Positions 8,173 to 28,214 of a stretch of 64,000 nt of DNA are shown here, one piece after another. The stretch comes from Caulobacter sp. NIBR2454 (GTDB lineage: Bacteria; Pseudomonadota; Alphaproteobacteria; Caulobacterales; Caulobacteraceae). The notes beneath the pieces are model-generated. The model saw only the letters and a list, made by a program, of their open reading frames with translations. It did no database searches and had not been told where the DNA came from. The position numbers were made by a program, and so were the translations under genes. Numbering within the stretch: position 1 is the stretch's first letter; each line of letters starts with the position of its first letter. The stretch is from positions 868,001 through 932,000 of the forward strand of contig NZ_CP114871.1 in NCBI RefSeq assembly GCF_027474405.1. Direction: 5' to 3'.

Positions 8173-10125
8173 CTACTTCCGGGGCGCGAGGATGTCGTCC
8201 AGACGCGCCGGGGTTCCCTCGATCCGCTCCAGCGCCGGGTAGCGCAGGCCCTCGGCATAGGGAATCTGGACCGTGCGGTAGCGCTCGGCGGTCTTCACCA
8301 GCAGTTCGATCGGAGCCTTGGAGGTCTTGGCGTCCTTGATCGCCGCCTTCAGGCGATCGCCGTCATAGGCGATCCCGTTGACAGCGATGATCTGGCCGGC
8401 GTTGGTCAGGCCCGCCTTGAAGGCCGGTCCTTCCCACTGCACGGCGCTGAGCTTGCCTTCCGCGCCGACCACCACGCCCAGGGAGTAGGTCAGGTCGGTG
8501 ATCTTGCGACGAGACTCGTTGGCCTTGAAGTAGGCGGTCGGCGTGTCCCGGTAGACAAGGCGGTAGCCGCCGCGCGTCAAGCCGTCGAGCGGGGCCTTGG
8601 GCGTCACGTCATAGATGCGGGCCTTCAGGAATCCGGCCCAGTCGTGCGCGACCACCTTGTTCAAGGCCGCGACCACGTCATCGAATTCATAGGTCAGCGG
8701 CACATAGCTGCCGTCGAACTTGCCCTCGGCGCCGAGGAAGACCTTGGCGAAGTCGTCGAGGGACTTCTTCCCGCCGGTCTTCTCACGGATCAGGGTGTCG
8801 GCGTCGAGCCAGACGAGCTGGCCCTCGGAATAGTAATCCTCGCCCCGCTGGAAACTGGTCCAGGGTTCAGGCTTGCGGGCGATGGTGATGGGGTCGTTGG
8901 TGGTGTCCAGCACGGTCCGCCAGGTACGACCGACGCGCGCCTCAAAGGTGGCGGCGGTGGATGCGATCGCCTCCAGCGTCTCCTGCTTGGTCAGCAAGCC
9001 CGAGCGGGCCGAAAGGACAAAACCCCAGTACTGGGTCTGTCCCTCATAGACCCACAGCATGCTGTTGCGCATGGGGACCGAATAGTCCGGTGTGAACAGG
9101 TCCGCCCCGCGGCGGAACTTGCCGTTCCAGGAGTGGGTGTACTCGTGGGGCAGCAGGTCGCGATTGGCGGCATGCTTGTCCCAATCGGTGAAATAGGTCG
9201 GCGGCACGCCGTTCTCGCTGGAGCGGTGGTGCTCCAGGCCGATGCCGCCCATGCGGTCGGTCAGCGACAGCAGGAAGTCGTACCGGTCATACTGGCGCGT
9301 GCCGTAGAGCTTGTCCGCCTGCTTCACCAGATTGCGGTGCTTTTCAATCTGCTCGGGCGTGGCGGCGAGCAGTTCCTCGCGGTCGGCCACGACGTTCAGC
9401 TTCACCGGGCTGCGGCCGCCGGGATCGAGATCGAACTGGCGATAGTAGCGGCCGGCGAACATGGGGCTGTCCACCAGCGTCTCGAACGACACCGGCTTGA
9501 AGGTGGTGACGCCATCGGCGGCGCCCGCCACATCGAGGGCGACGCCGAACTTCCACTGCTCCGGCAGGCGCAGGGCCAGTTCCACCGGAATCTGGCGGGT
9601 GAACCACCCGGCCGGATAGAGGGCCAGCTGATTCCACTGCAGGTTCATCATCTCGTTGGTGACGACGATGCGGCCCTGGTCGGTGTTCACGGGCGAGACG
9701 AACTGGAACTCGACCTCCAGCGCCGTCGCGCCCTGCGGCACCTCCACATGGTAGGCGAAGACCTCCACCGGATCGCGGGTCCAGGCCACGCGCTGACCGT
9801 TGGCCGTGATCACCAGACCCGCGACCTTGTCCACGGGACCGCGTGGGGCGTGATTGCCCGGCAGCCATTCCGGATAGAGCAAGGTGAAGGGGCCGGCCCT
9901 GTCCACGGGGATCGACTGTTTGACGCGGACGATGCGGCGGTCGGTGTCGGTGGCGTCCACGAACAGCTTCATCGTGCCCGGATAGGGGACGTCCTTGGCG
10001 GCCGGGATCGGCGGTGTCATCGGAGCGGGCTGGGGCGGCGGGTTCTGCGCGGCCCACGCGATGGAGAAGGGGGCGGCGGACAGAGAGAGCGACAGGGCCG
10101 ATGCGGCCAAAAGGACTGCTTTCAT
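8173..10125 (-). CDS. M61-family glycyl aminopeptidase-like metallopeptidase with PDZ domain
   Basis: The 650-residue protein has a Sec signal peptide (residues 1-26, ending SIAWA), an N-terminal beta domain, a gluzincin catalytic domain with HEYTH at residues 327-331 (zinc-binding HExxH), a downstream glutamate in WVYEGQTQYWG (about residue 368) as the likely third ligand, and a C-terminal PDZ domain (about 555-625, LGVVVGAEGKLSAVQWEGPAFKAGL). This matches the M61 family, periplasmic aminopeptidases that favour N-terminal glycine or alanine. All catalytic residues are present. It is transcribed away from rpoB, and the divergent 340-base spacer holds both promoters. Confidence 0.92.
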   Translation of the reverse strand: MKAVLLAASALSLSLSAAPFSIAWAAQNPPPQPAPMTPPIPAAKDVPYPGTMKLFVDATDTDRRIVRVKQSIPVDRAGPFTLLYPEWLPGNHAPRGPVDKVAGLVITANGQRVAWTRDPVEVFAYHVEVPQGATALEVEFQFVSPVNTDQGRIVVTNEMMNLQWNQLALYPAGWFTRQIPVELALRLPEQWKFGVALDVAGAADGVTTFKPVSFETLVDSPMFAGRYYRQFDLDPGGRSPVKLNVVADREELLAATPEQIEKHRNLVKQADKLYGTRQYDRYDFLLSLTDRMGGIGLEHHRSSENGVPPTYFTDWDKHAANRDLLPHEYTHSWNGKFRRGADLFTPDYSVPMRNSMLWVYEGQTQYWGFVLSARSGLLTKQETLEAIASTAATFEARVGRTWRTVLDTTNDPITIARKPEPWTSFQRGEDYYSEGQLVWLDADTLIREKTGGKKSLDDFAKVFLGAEGKFDGSYVPLTYEFDDVVAALNKVVAHDWAGFLKARIYDVTPKAPLDGLTRGGYRLVYRDTPTAYFKANESRRKITDLTYSLGVVVGAEGKLSAVQWEGPAFKAGLTNAGQIIAVNGIAYDGDRLKAAIKDAKTSKAPIELLVKTAERYRTVQIPYAEGLRYPALERIEGTPARLDDILAPRK

Positions 10126-10210
10126 GAGGCTGGACTTAAGCGTAAGTTCTCCAGATCGGAAAGCGCCGTCTCGGCGACCCGGAATCCGTCAGGATTCTGC
10201 GGATAGCCCC

Positions 10211-10239
10211 TTGGCTTATCCCCGCTGCGGGATTATATC
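10211..10239 (+). promoter_or_regulatory. Predicted promoter of rpoBC
   Basis: TTGGCT (10211-10216) and TATATC (10234-10239) are spaced by 17 bases. The -10 area TTATATC matches six of seven positions of the Caulobacter housekeeping CTANAWC element. The remaining 227-base leader before rpoB contains small hairpins such as GCCC-GAAA-GGGC near 10387 and no second gene that I could support. Confidence 0.6.
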
Positions 10240-10466
10240 CGCGTGCTTCAAAAGAGATTCGATGGGGATAGGTGCGTCTTGCGCACAGGTCCTCTTTCGC
10301 TTCCAGCCCCGAGGCGCGGTCCTGGCCCTCTGACCAGCGCGAAGGGGAGCCCTTTGAATTCAAAGGGCTTTGTCACCGTGTCCTTCGCCCGAAAGGGCGG
10401 CGAGGGTGGACACACCGACAAAAAGCCGAAGCCCGGATTCTAGTTCCGGGCCTACAGGGAACATCA

Positions 10467-14537
<4,071 letters not shown>

Positions 14538-14545
14538 TCAAACAG

Positions 14546-14573
14546 CCCCTCCCTCGCCCAGGCGGGGGAGGGG
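14546..14573 (+). repeat. Strong hairpin in the rpoB-rpoC spacer
   Basis: CCCCTCCCTCGC pairs with GCGGGGGAGGGG (12 bp, one G-U) around a 4-base loop, starting 8 bases past the rpoB stop. No T-run follows, so it is not a standard terminator; it may stabilise or process the rpoBC mRNA or tune rpoC expression. The pyrimidine-rich CCCCTCC type is also seen at 37320. Confidence 0.6.
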
Positions 14574-14630
14574 ACCTGATCGCCCTCTCCAACCAGAAAT
14601 TTCGCGGGAGTCCCCGCAGAAGGAACCAAG

Positions 14631-18830
<4,200 letters not shown>

Positions 18831-18859
18831 GCCGGGCGCGAGCCTTCAGACCAAACGAG

Positions 18860-18888
18860 ACGGCCCGGGAGCGATCCCGGGCCGTTTT
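18860..18888 (+). terminator. Intrinsic terminator after rpoBC
   Basis: An 11-bp perfect stem (ACGGCCCGGGA with TCCCGGGCCGT) closes a GCGA tetraloop and runs into TTTT, 30 bases past the rpoC stop. It sits just before the stop of the convergent TonB-like gene. Confidence 0.9.
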
Positions 18889-18893
18889 CGCGT

Positions 18894-19475
18894 TCAGAAC
18901 GGAATGTCTTTGGCCTTGCCGATGTTGTCCTTGGTGGTTCCGGGCGCGACGTTGGCGTCTCTGTACTGGCGATAGGCTTCCTTGCGAGCGGCGCTGCGGT
19001 CCCAGGCGCGCCCCGCCTCGGGATTGGCCCCGGCGGTCACCGGCAAGGCGCCGCGATCGGCCGCGCGGGCGGCGAGGCGGTCCTGGCATTCGGCCAATTC
19101 CTCGCCTTTCAGGGTCATGGCGCAGCCGATCCCGGCCCGTCTGAGGGCGGCGCGAAGATCGACGACCACGCTTTCGGGAGCAAGCTTCACGGGCGGTGCC
19201 GGAGCCTGTGGCTCTGGCGGAGCCGGGGCCAGGTTCGAGAGCGGCGGGAAGGGGAAAGTCTTGGCCCGCCGTGGCTGGGGATCGCTACGGCGCAGGCGGG
19301 CGGCGATCTCGGCCGACAGCTGCATCTCGATCAGGCCCTCGTCGAGGGGCTCGCGGTACTGAGGTTCGGGCGCGCGCAGGCCCAGCCAAGCGAGGATCGC
19401 GGCGTGGACCAACAGCGATAGGGCGGCGACCATTGTCCACCGCAACGCCGTTCTCGTCGCTCGCCCTCGCCGCAT
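18894..19475 (-). CDS. TonB-like membrane-anchored protein with Cys-bearing C-terminal module (shorter paralogue)
   Basis: The 193-residue product has a short basic cytoplasmic start, one membrane anchor (WTMVAALSLLVHAAILAWLGL, about residues 13-33), a Pro/Ala-rich linker (about 65-97) and a C-terminal module beginning LRAALRRAGIGCAMTLKGEELAECQDRLAARA. This layout imitates TonB, but the C-terminal part lacks TonB features and instead carries two cysteines 17 residues apart. The gene immediately upstream (19516) has the same layout and the same module, so the two are paralogues. The role is unknown; an envelope-spanning or periplasmic binding function is plausible. It ends against the rpoC terminator. 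Confidence 0.75.
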   Translation of the reverse strand: MRRGRATRTALRWTMVAALSLLVHAAILAWLGLRAPEPQYREPLDEGLIEMQLSAEIAARLRRSDPQPRRAKTFPFPPLSNLAPAPPEPQAPAPPVKLAPESVVVDLRAALRRAGIGCAMTLKGEELAECQDRLAARAADRGALPVTAGANPEAGRAWDRSAARKEAYRQYRDANVAPGTTKDNIGKAKDIPF

Positions 19476-19515
19476 GACCGAGCTTGGCTATGGGCAAGAG
19501 GCGAAATCGTGGCGG

Positions 19516-20550
19516 TTACTGGCGTTTGCCGATGCTCTTGCGCAGGCCGGGGTAGTCGGCTTCCATCCTGCGATAGGCGTTGTAGTTGTCCTTGTCCGCC
19601 TTCTCGCGGTCCATGGCCGTCAGCTTGCCCTTGTTGATTCCCAACAGGGGAGAGGTGGCCTCGGCCTGGTTGGCGCCGGCGCGTTCCAGACACTTGTCGC
19701 GTTCGGCCTTGGTCAACTTCACCGCATCCTGGTTCGCGCAGCCGACGCCGGACCGACGCAGGGCGGCCCGCAGGCCCCCTTCGGCCCCGGGCAAGGGACC
19801 GGGCGAGATTCCATCGCGCTGAACGGTGAAGTCGCGACCCGCCGCCCCGCCTCCGCCAGCGCCGGCGGGCGGCGCGCCCGATCCGGCGGGGGGAGCGGAC
19901 GGCCCCGGAACGGGCGCCATGCGAAGGGGCGCGACCGTCGTATTGGGCGCGTCTTCATCCACCTTGCGCGGGCGTGGCGGAGCGGGCTTGGCCGCCGGCG
20001 CCGAAACCACGGGAGCGGGGGCTGGAGGGGCGAGGGGCGGCCTTGGCGGCGCAGGTGTCGGCGGGGCCGGTATGGGCGCGGGCGGGGCTGGTGAGGGCGG
20101 CGCGGGCTGCGGCGAGGGCTGGACAGGCCGCGGGGGTGCAGGAGTCGGGGGCGCCGGGCGCGGCGGAGCCGGCGCGGGCGGCGTGGGGGCGATCACCACC
20201 CGCTGTTCGGGTTGCGGCGGGGACGGAGTCGGCTGTGGCCGCGGCGGAACGGGCATGACCACGGGCGGCACGGATGGAGGCGGTGGCGGCGTCTCTTGCG
20301 GAATCTCCTGGGGATCGATCTCGCGCAGGGCGAAGTCGGGGATCGGCTCGACCGGCGGCTCCGGCGGCAGGGTGAAGAGCTCGACGTCCACGGCGGGGGG
20401 CTCTTGCAGTTCGGGCAGTCTGTAGGGGTTGGGGATATGGCTTCCGAACCAGGCCAGGACGGCGATATGCGCGGCCAGGGACACAGTGAAGATCGCCGCA
20501 TCGCGATTGCGGTTGCGCCTCTTCGCTATGGCTTGCCTGCGTGTCGCCAA
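19516..20550 (-). CDS. Proline-rich TonB-like membrane-anchored protein (longer paralogue)
   Basis: About 344 residues from a TTG at 20550 that has GAGGGG upstream; the frame stays open to a GTG at 20667, which lacks a ribosome-binding site and would reach into the next gene's promoter. After a basic stretch (RRQAIAKRRNRNRD) comes one membrane helix (AAIFTVSLAAHIAVLAWFG), then about 150 residues of Pro/Ala-rich repeats (APPRPAPPTPAPPRP-type), a Gly-rich spacer, and the module LRAALRRSGVGCANQDAVKLTKAERDKCLERAG shared with the downstream gene. The N-terminal half is TonB-like and should span the periplasm; the C-terminal 80 residues do not resemble the TonB fold. The two genes are 40 bases apart and probably one operon. 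Confidence 0.75.
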   Translation of the reverse strand: MATRRQAIAKRRNRNRDAAIFTVSLAAHIAVLAWFGSHIPNPYRLPELQEPPAVDVELFTLPPEPPVEPIPDFALREIDPQEIPQETPPPPPSVPPVVMPVPPRPQPTPSPPQPEQRVVIAPTPPAPAPPRPAPPTPAPPRPVQPSPQPAPPSPAPPAPIPAPPTPAPPRPPLAPPAPAPVVSAPAAKPAPPRPRKVDEDAPNTTVAPLRMAPVPGPSAPPAGSGAPPAGAGGGGAAGRDFTVQRDGISPGPLPGAEGGLRAALRRSGVGCANQDAVKLTKAERDKCLERAGANQAEATSPLLGINKGKLTAMDREKADKDNYNAYRRMEADYPGLRKSIGKRQ

Positions 20551-20698
20551 GACCCGTCGCCCCTCGCCCTTATGCTCAAGCTTTCGCAGCCCGTTTAGGT
20601 TCCATTGGGATAAGGCCAAATCGCGGCGCCCAACAAACGCCTTGGACCTAGCGGAACTCCACGACACAACTAAATCAAGTCGAACCGGGAGGATCTAT

Positions 20699-21034
20699 AT
20701 GCCGCTTCTGCTCTGCCCCAACTGCAACACCTCGATGCAGGCCGTCGCTCGCTCGGGCGTGGAACTTGATATGTGCCCGACCTGCCGGGGCGTCTGGCTG
20801 GATCGCGGCGAGCTGGAGAAGATCCTGGCCGCCGGTCGCGAGGATCAGGGCGAGGCCCTGCAGGCCCGCGAGCGATTCGAACGGGAGGTGGACGGCTTCC
20901 ATCGCGATCCGGAAGCCTGGAAGCGCAGCCACCCCTATGACGACCGCGAGCGCCGCCACCGCTACGACGGCGACGACTATTATCGTCACAAGAAGAAAAA
21001 GAAGGGCTTTGACCTCTTCGACATCTTTGACTGA
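20699..21034 (+). CDS. Zinc-ribbon (TFIIB-type zf) protein
   Basis: The 111-residue protein starts at the ATG at 20699 behind GGGAGG. Its N-terminus holds two CxxC pairs (LCPNCNTSM at residues 5-13 and [18 protein letters not shown] at about 27-44), which is the zf-TFIIB domain found in many small bacterial proteins. A charged helix-rich middle follows, and the tail is Tyr/His/Lys-rich ([20 protein letters not shown]). The function of these proteins is unknown; they bind zinc and may contact nucleic acid or protein. It is divergent from the TonB-like pair and upstream of the rpsL promoter. Confidence 0.85.
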   Translation: MPLLLCPNCNTSMQAVARSGVELDMCPTCRGVWLDRGELEKILAAGREDQGEALQARERFEREVDGFHRDPEAWKRSHPYDDRERRHRYDGDDYYRHKKKKKGFDLFDIFD

Positions 21035-21108
21035 CAACGGCTTGCGGCGGTCCGAAACGAAGCATTAACCGTTTCGGCCGCCTGCTTGGCGGTTCCGGCC
21101 TCAAACTC

Positions 21109-21137
21109 TTGACGCGCCGGGCCTTCGCGAGTATCAA
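21109..21137 (+). promoter_or_regulatory. Predicted promoter of the rpsL-rpsG-fusA-tuf operon
   Basis: TTGACG (21109-21114) and TATCAA (21132-21137) are separated by 17 bases. The -35 box equals the Caulobacter housekeeping TTGACG form. It lies 75 bases after the zinc-ribbon gene. Confidence 0.65.
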
Positions 21138-21336
21138 CCGCGCTCTTTTCGAGGGCCGGTCTCGCACCTGCCCCCGAAAACCGGATGTCCCGCACGGACG
21201 ATCAGGCCCGCCGGAAGCGCTGAGTTCAGCAGCCGGCGAGTTTTCGCGTTCAGCGGTCCTAGAAAACCGGACCACAAACAAGGACCCCCGAGACGCCTCG
21301 GCCGAAAGGCACACGTCTCCACGAGCACGGAATAGA
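21138..21336 (+). promoter_or_regulatory. rpsL leader region with hairpins
   Basis: The 199-base stretch before rpsL contains a hairpin CGCCGG/CCGGCG (21209-21238) enclosing an inner GCTG/CAGC, and a second GGTCC/GGACC hairpin near 21256. It may regulate the operon, but no known leader motif was matched. The frame is open here, but the conserved S12 start is at 21337. Confidence 0.35.
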
Positions 21337-22193
<857 letters not shown>

Positions 22194-22215
22194 CCTTTCT
22201 TACCAGACCCTTTCA

Positions 22216-22248
22216 GGCGCGGGCGGTTTGAGATAAACCGCCCGCGCC
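22216..22248 (+). terminator. Strong hairpin between rpsG and fusA (attenuator or processing site)
   Basis: A perfect 14-bp stem (GGCGCGGGCGGTTT with its complement) closes a 5-base loop. The bases after it (GCACGTTTTCC) hold a delayed T4. It may partly terminate or protect the rpsL-rpsG message, separating ribosomal protein from elongation factor output. Confidence 0.6.
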
Positions 22249-22284
22249 GCACGTTTTCCGCCCCGTTTCTGCAAGGCGACCGCA

Positions 22285-24363
<2,079 letters not shown>

Positions 24364-24418
24364 ACCACCCCAGAAACCCAACCACTGAAGGCCCCTCTGG
24401 GGTCCTGGAGCTAAGAAA

Positions 24419-25609
<1,191 letters not shown>

Positions 25610-25647
25610 TCCCTACTCACCGATCTCAGCACCTGCTGAACGACAAG

Positions 25648-25677
25648 AACCCTCCGGAGAAATCCGGAGGGTTTTTT
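25648..25677 (+). terminator. Intrinsic terminator after tuf
   Basis: An 11-bp stem (AACCCTCCGGA with TCCGGAGGGTT) closes a GAAA tetraloop and is followed by a run of T (TTTTTT within 25672-25677). It ends the rpsL-rpsG-fusA-tuf operon. Confidence 0.94.
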
Positions 25678-25777
25678 GTTCGTGGCTTCAGCGAACGAAG
25701 CTCCGCCGGAATCGCTTGTCGGCTGGCGGATCTCGGCCTCCTAATCCCGCCCGGGTCAAACTTCCTGGGGGAACGGG

Positions 25778-27301
25778 ATGTCGAATTTCACTGTCCATAA
25801 CCGTCGCACGCTGCTCACCGGAGCCGCCGCCGCGACCCTCTTCGCGCCGGGTCTCAGCTTCGCCGCCGCCGCCAGCGACATGGTGGCCATCCGCAAGGCC
25901 GCCGAGGCCGGCTACGACGCTTCGGTCAAGCGCATCCAAGACTGGATCGCCCTGCCGTCCATCGCCGCCGAGAACCGCGACATGGACAAGGGCTGCGACT
26001 ACATGATGGCGCTGGCCAAGGACGCCGGTTTCCAGCACGTGGAGAAGGTGCCTACCGATGGCGCGCCGGGCGTATTCGCCACCCTGGACGTCGGCGCCAA
26101 GCGCTGGCTGGCCGTGTACTTCATGTACGACGTCAAGCAGTACGACCCGGCCGAGTGGTCGTCGCCGCCGCTGGAGGCCCGCATCGTCGATAAGCCTGGC
26201 TTCGGCAAGGTGATCGTCGGCCGCGGCGCCGTGAACCAGAAGGGGCCCCAGGCCACTTTCCTGGCCGGCCTGCACGCCATCCGCGCTGCCGGCAAGAAGC
26301 CTCCCGTCAATCTGGTTCTCGTCTGTGAAGGTGAGGAGGAGATCGGCAGCCCGCACTTCCGCCAAGTGGTCACCAAGCCCAACGTTCTGGCCGCCCTGAA
26401 GAAGTGCGAGGGCGTGGTCATCCCCGCTGGCTGGCAGAGCCCCAGCAATGGCGGCGTCAGCGTCAACCTCGGCGCCAAGGGCGTGGTCGAGTTCGAACTG
26501 GTCGCCAGCGGCGCCAAGTGGGGCCGCGGCCCCAAGACCGACATCCACTCCAGTGAAAAGGCGCGTGTCGACAGCCCGGCCTGGCGCCTGGTCCAGGCCC
26601 TGACCACCCTGGTCACCCCGGACGGTAATAACCCCGCGGTCGACGGCTACTTCGAGAAGGTCCGCCCCCTTACCGCGCGTGAAAAAGAGCTGATCGCCCT
26701 GGCCGCCAAGCAGATGAGCGAGGCGGACGCCAAGAAAGCCCTGGGCGTCGACAAGTGGATCGACGACCTGCCGTGGGAACAGGCGCTGGAACGCCTGGCC
26801 TCCCAGCCGACGATCAATATCGAGGGTCTCGTCTCCGGCTATACCGGCCCCGGCGGCAAGACCGTTCTGCCGGGCAGGGCGGTCGCCAAGATCGACCTGC
26901 GCCTCGTGCCAGACATGACCTATGAGGACTCGATCGCCAAGATCCGGGCCCACCTGGACAAGCGCGGCTTCCAGGACATCGAGCTCAATGTCAGCGGCGG
27001 CTACGATCCCACCGAGACCGACGAGAACAGCCGCCTGATCCGCGCTCAGCTGAACAGCTACAAGCGCCTGGGCGTGCCAGCGTCGGTCTATCCGCGTCTG
27101 GCGGGGTCCTGGCCGGGCGCGGTGTTCACTTCGCCGCCGGTCAGCCTGCCTGCCGGCCAGTTCGGCCTGGGCCACGGCAGCGGCGCTCACGCGCCCAACG
27201 AGTACTACGTGATCGAATCCTCGAACCCCAAGGTCGAGGGTCTTGTCGGCGGGGCCATGAGCTATGTCGACCTGATGTACGAGATCGCGTCGATCAAATA
27301 G
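25778..27301 (+). CDS. M20-family metallopeptidase homologue lacking several metal ligands
   Basis: The 507-residue protein has a likely Tat signal (NRRTLL at residues 9-14, then a hydrophobic stretch ending SFAAA) and the M20 dipeptidase fold. Aligned by eye with the usual motifs, YGHxDVQP is YFMYDVKQ (His to Met116, catalytic Asp118 kept), GRGxxDDKG is GRGAVNQKG (Asp-Asp to Asn153-Gln154), the EGEEEIGS glutamates E187-E188 are kept, the I-S-D ligand is I-P-A217, and the final GAHAPNE His471 is kept. At least three of the family's five metal-ligand positions are changed, so it may not be an ordinary di-zinc peptidase. GGGGGAA precedes the ATG. It is probably monocistronic and periplasmic. 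Confidence 0.85.
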   Translation: MSNFTVHNRRTLLTGAAAATLFAPGLSFAAAASDMVAIRKAAEAGYDASVKRIQDWIALPSIAAENRDMDKGCDYMMALAKDAGFQHVEKVPTDGAPGVFATLDVGAKRWLAVYFMYDVKQYDPAEWSSPPLEARIVDKPGFGKVIVGRGAVNQKGPQATFLAGLHAIRAAGKKPPVNLVLVCEGEEEIGSPHFRQVVTKPNVLAALKKCEGVVIPAGWQSPSNGGVSVNLGAKGVVEFELVASGAKWGRGPKTDIHSSEKARVDSPAWRLVQALTTLVTPDGNNPAVDGYFEKVRPLTAREKELIALAAKQMSEADAKKALGVDKWIDDLPWEQALERLASQPTINIEGLVSGYTGPGGKTVLPGRAVAKIDLRLVPDMTYEDSIAKIRAHLDKRGFQDIELNVSGGYDPTETDENSRLIRAQLNSYKRLGVPASVYPRLAGSWPGAVFTSPPVSLPAGQFGLGHGSGAHAPNEYYVIESSNPKVEGLVGGAMSYVDLMYEIASIK

Positions 27302-27336
27302 GGAGCCAAATCGCGCCCGCGCCGTTTTGGCCTCCC

Positions 27337-28167
27337 ATGGGGGCAAGCACGGCCATACGCAGGATCAGGAAGGCCTTCGGCGTTTATACGCCGATCGCCT
27401 GCCGCCTGGGCTACATCGCGCGCGGTCTTGTCTATCTTAGCGTCGGGGTCCTTGGGGTGATGGCCGCCCTGGACCTGACGCCCCGCGCCGCCGGGACGAA
27501 GGGCGCGATCGAGGCCTGGGCCAAATGGCCGGCTGGCTATGCGATGATCGCCGCAATCGCGGCCGGGCTGTGGGCCTTCGCCGGATGGCGCGCCCTTCAG
27601 GCTGTATTTGACGCCGACGATCAGGGGTCCTCGCCTAAGGCGATCGCCTCGCGCATCGGCCAAGCGATCAGCGGCGTGGTCTATGGCGGCCTTGGCCTGT
27701 TCGCCTTCGAACTGCTCGATGAGCTTGAGGACTTTGGCGAGGCCGACGAGGAGCAGGCGGCGGAGGCCATGGCCTTTGAACTGATCCGTCTGCCCTATGG
27801 CGAATGGCTGTTGGGGGCGGTCGCCCTGTTCATCCTAGGGGTGGCGGCCGGCAACCTGATCCAGGCCTTCGCCAAGGACTTCAGCGCCAAGCTCGGCTGT
27901 CACCGGACGATGAAGGGCTGGGCGCTGATCCTGGGCCGGTTGGGCTATGGCGCGCGGGGCGTGGCCTTCCTGCCCATGGGCTTCTTCATGATGCGGGCGG
28001 CGTTCGCCTTTCGGGCGTCGGAGGCTGTCAGCCTGGGCGGCGCCCTGCAGGCCATCGAGCGGCAGCCCTTCGGCTCGCTGGGTCTTGCCGTAACCGGGCT
28101 TGGGCTGATGGCTTTTGGCGGGCTCGCCCTGATCGAGGCGCGCTACCGCCGGATCAAGGTGGACTAG
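27337..28167 (+). CDS. DUF1206-family membrane protein
   Basis: The 276-residue protein has about six membrane helices arranged as three related two-helix units, each opened by a Gly-rich motif: LGYIARGLVYLSVGVLG (about residue 22), IGQAISGVVYGGLGLFAF (about 108) and LGRLGYGARGVAFLPMGFF (about 197). This threefold repeat defines the DUF1206 family, whose function is unknown. An acidic cytoplasmic or periplasmic loop (DELEDFGEADEEQAAE) separates units two and three. The start codon lacks a good ribosome-binding site. It lies 35 bases after the M20 gene and may be read with it. Confidence 0.85.
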   Translation: MGASTAIRRIRKAFGVYTPIACRLGYIARGLVYLSVGVLGVMAALDLTPRAAGTKGAIEAWAKWPAGYAMIAAIAAGLWAFAGWRALQAVFDADDQGSSPKAIASRIGQAISGVVYGGLGLFAFELLDELEDFGEADEEQAAEAMAFELIRLPYGEWLLGAVALFILGVAAGNLIQAFAKDFSAKLGCHRTMKGWALILGRLGYGARGVAFLPMGFFMMRAAFAFRASEAVSLGGALQAIERQPFGSLGLAVTGLGLMAFGGLALIEARYRRIKVD

Positions 28168-28183
28168 CTTGGCGATCAAAGAG

Positions 28184-28212
28184 AAAGGCCCCGGATTGCT
28201 CCGGGGCCTTTT
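28184..28212. terminator. Bidirectional intrinsic terminator
   Basis: An 11-bp stem (AAAGGCCCCGG with CCGGGGCCTTT) with a 6-base loop has A-rich bases before it and T-rich bases after it, so it can end both the DUF1206 gene and the convergent RND efflux operon, whose stop is at 28215. Confidence 0.9.
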
Positions 28213-28214
28213 GT

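Noticed and set aside
10272..10466. N-terminal extension of rpoB
   Set aside because: The region holds the promoter leader and small hairpins; RpoB in relatives starts at the [16 protein letters not shown] sequence at 10467.
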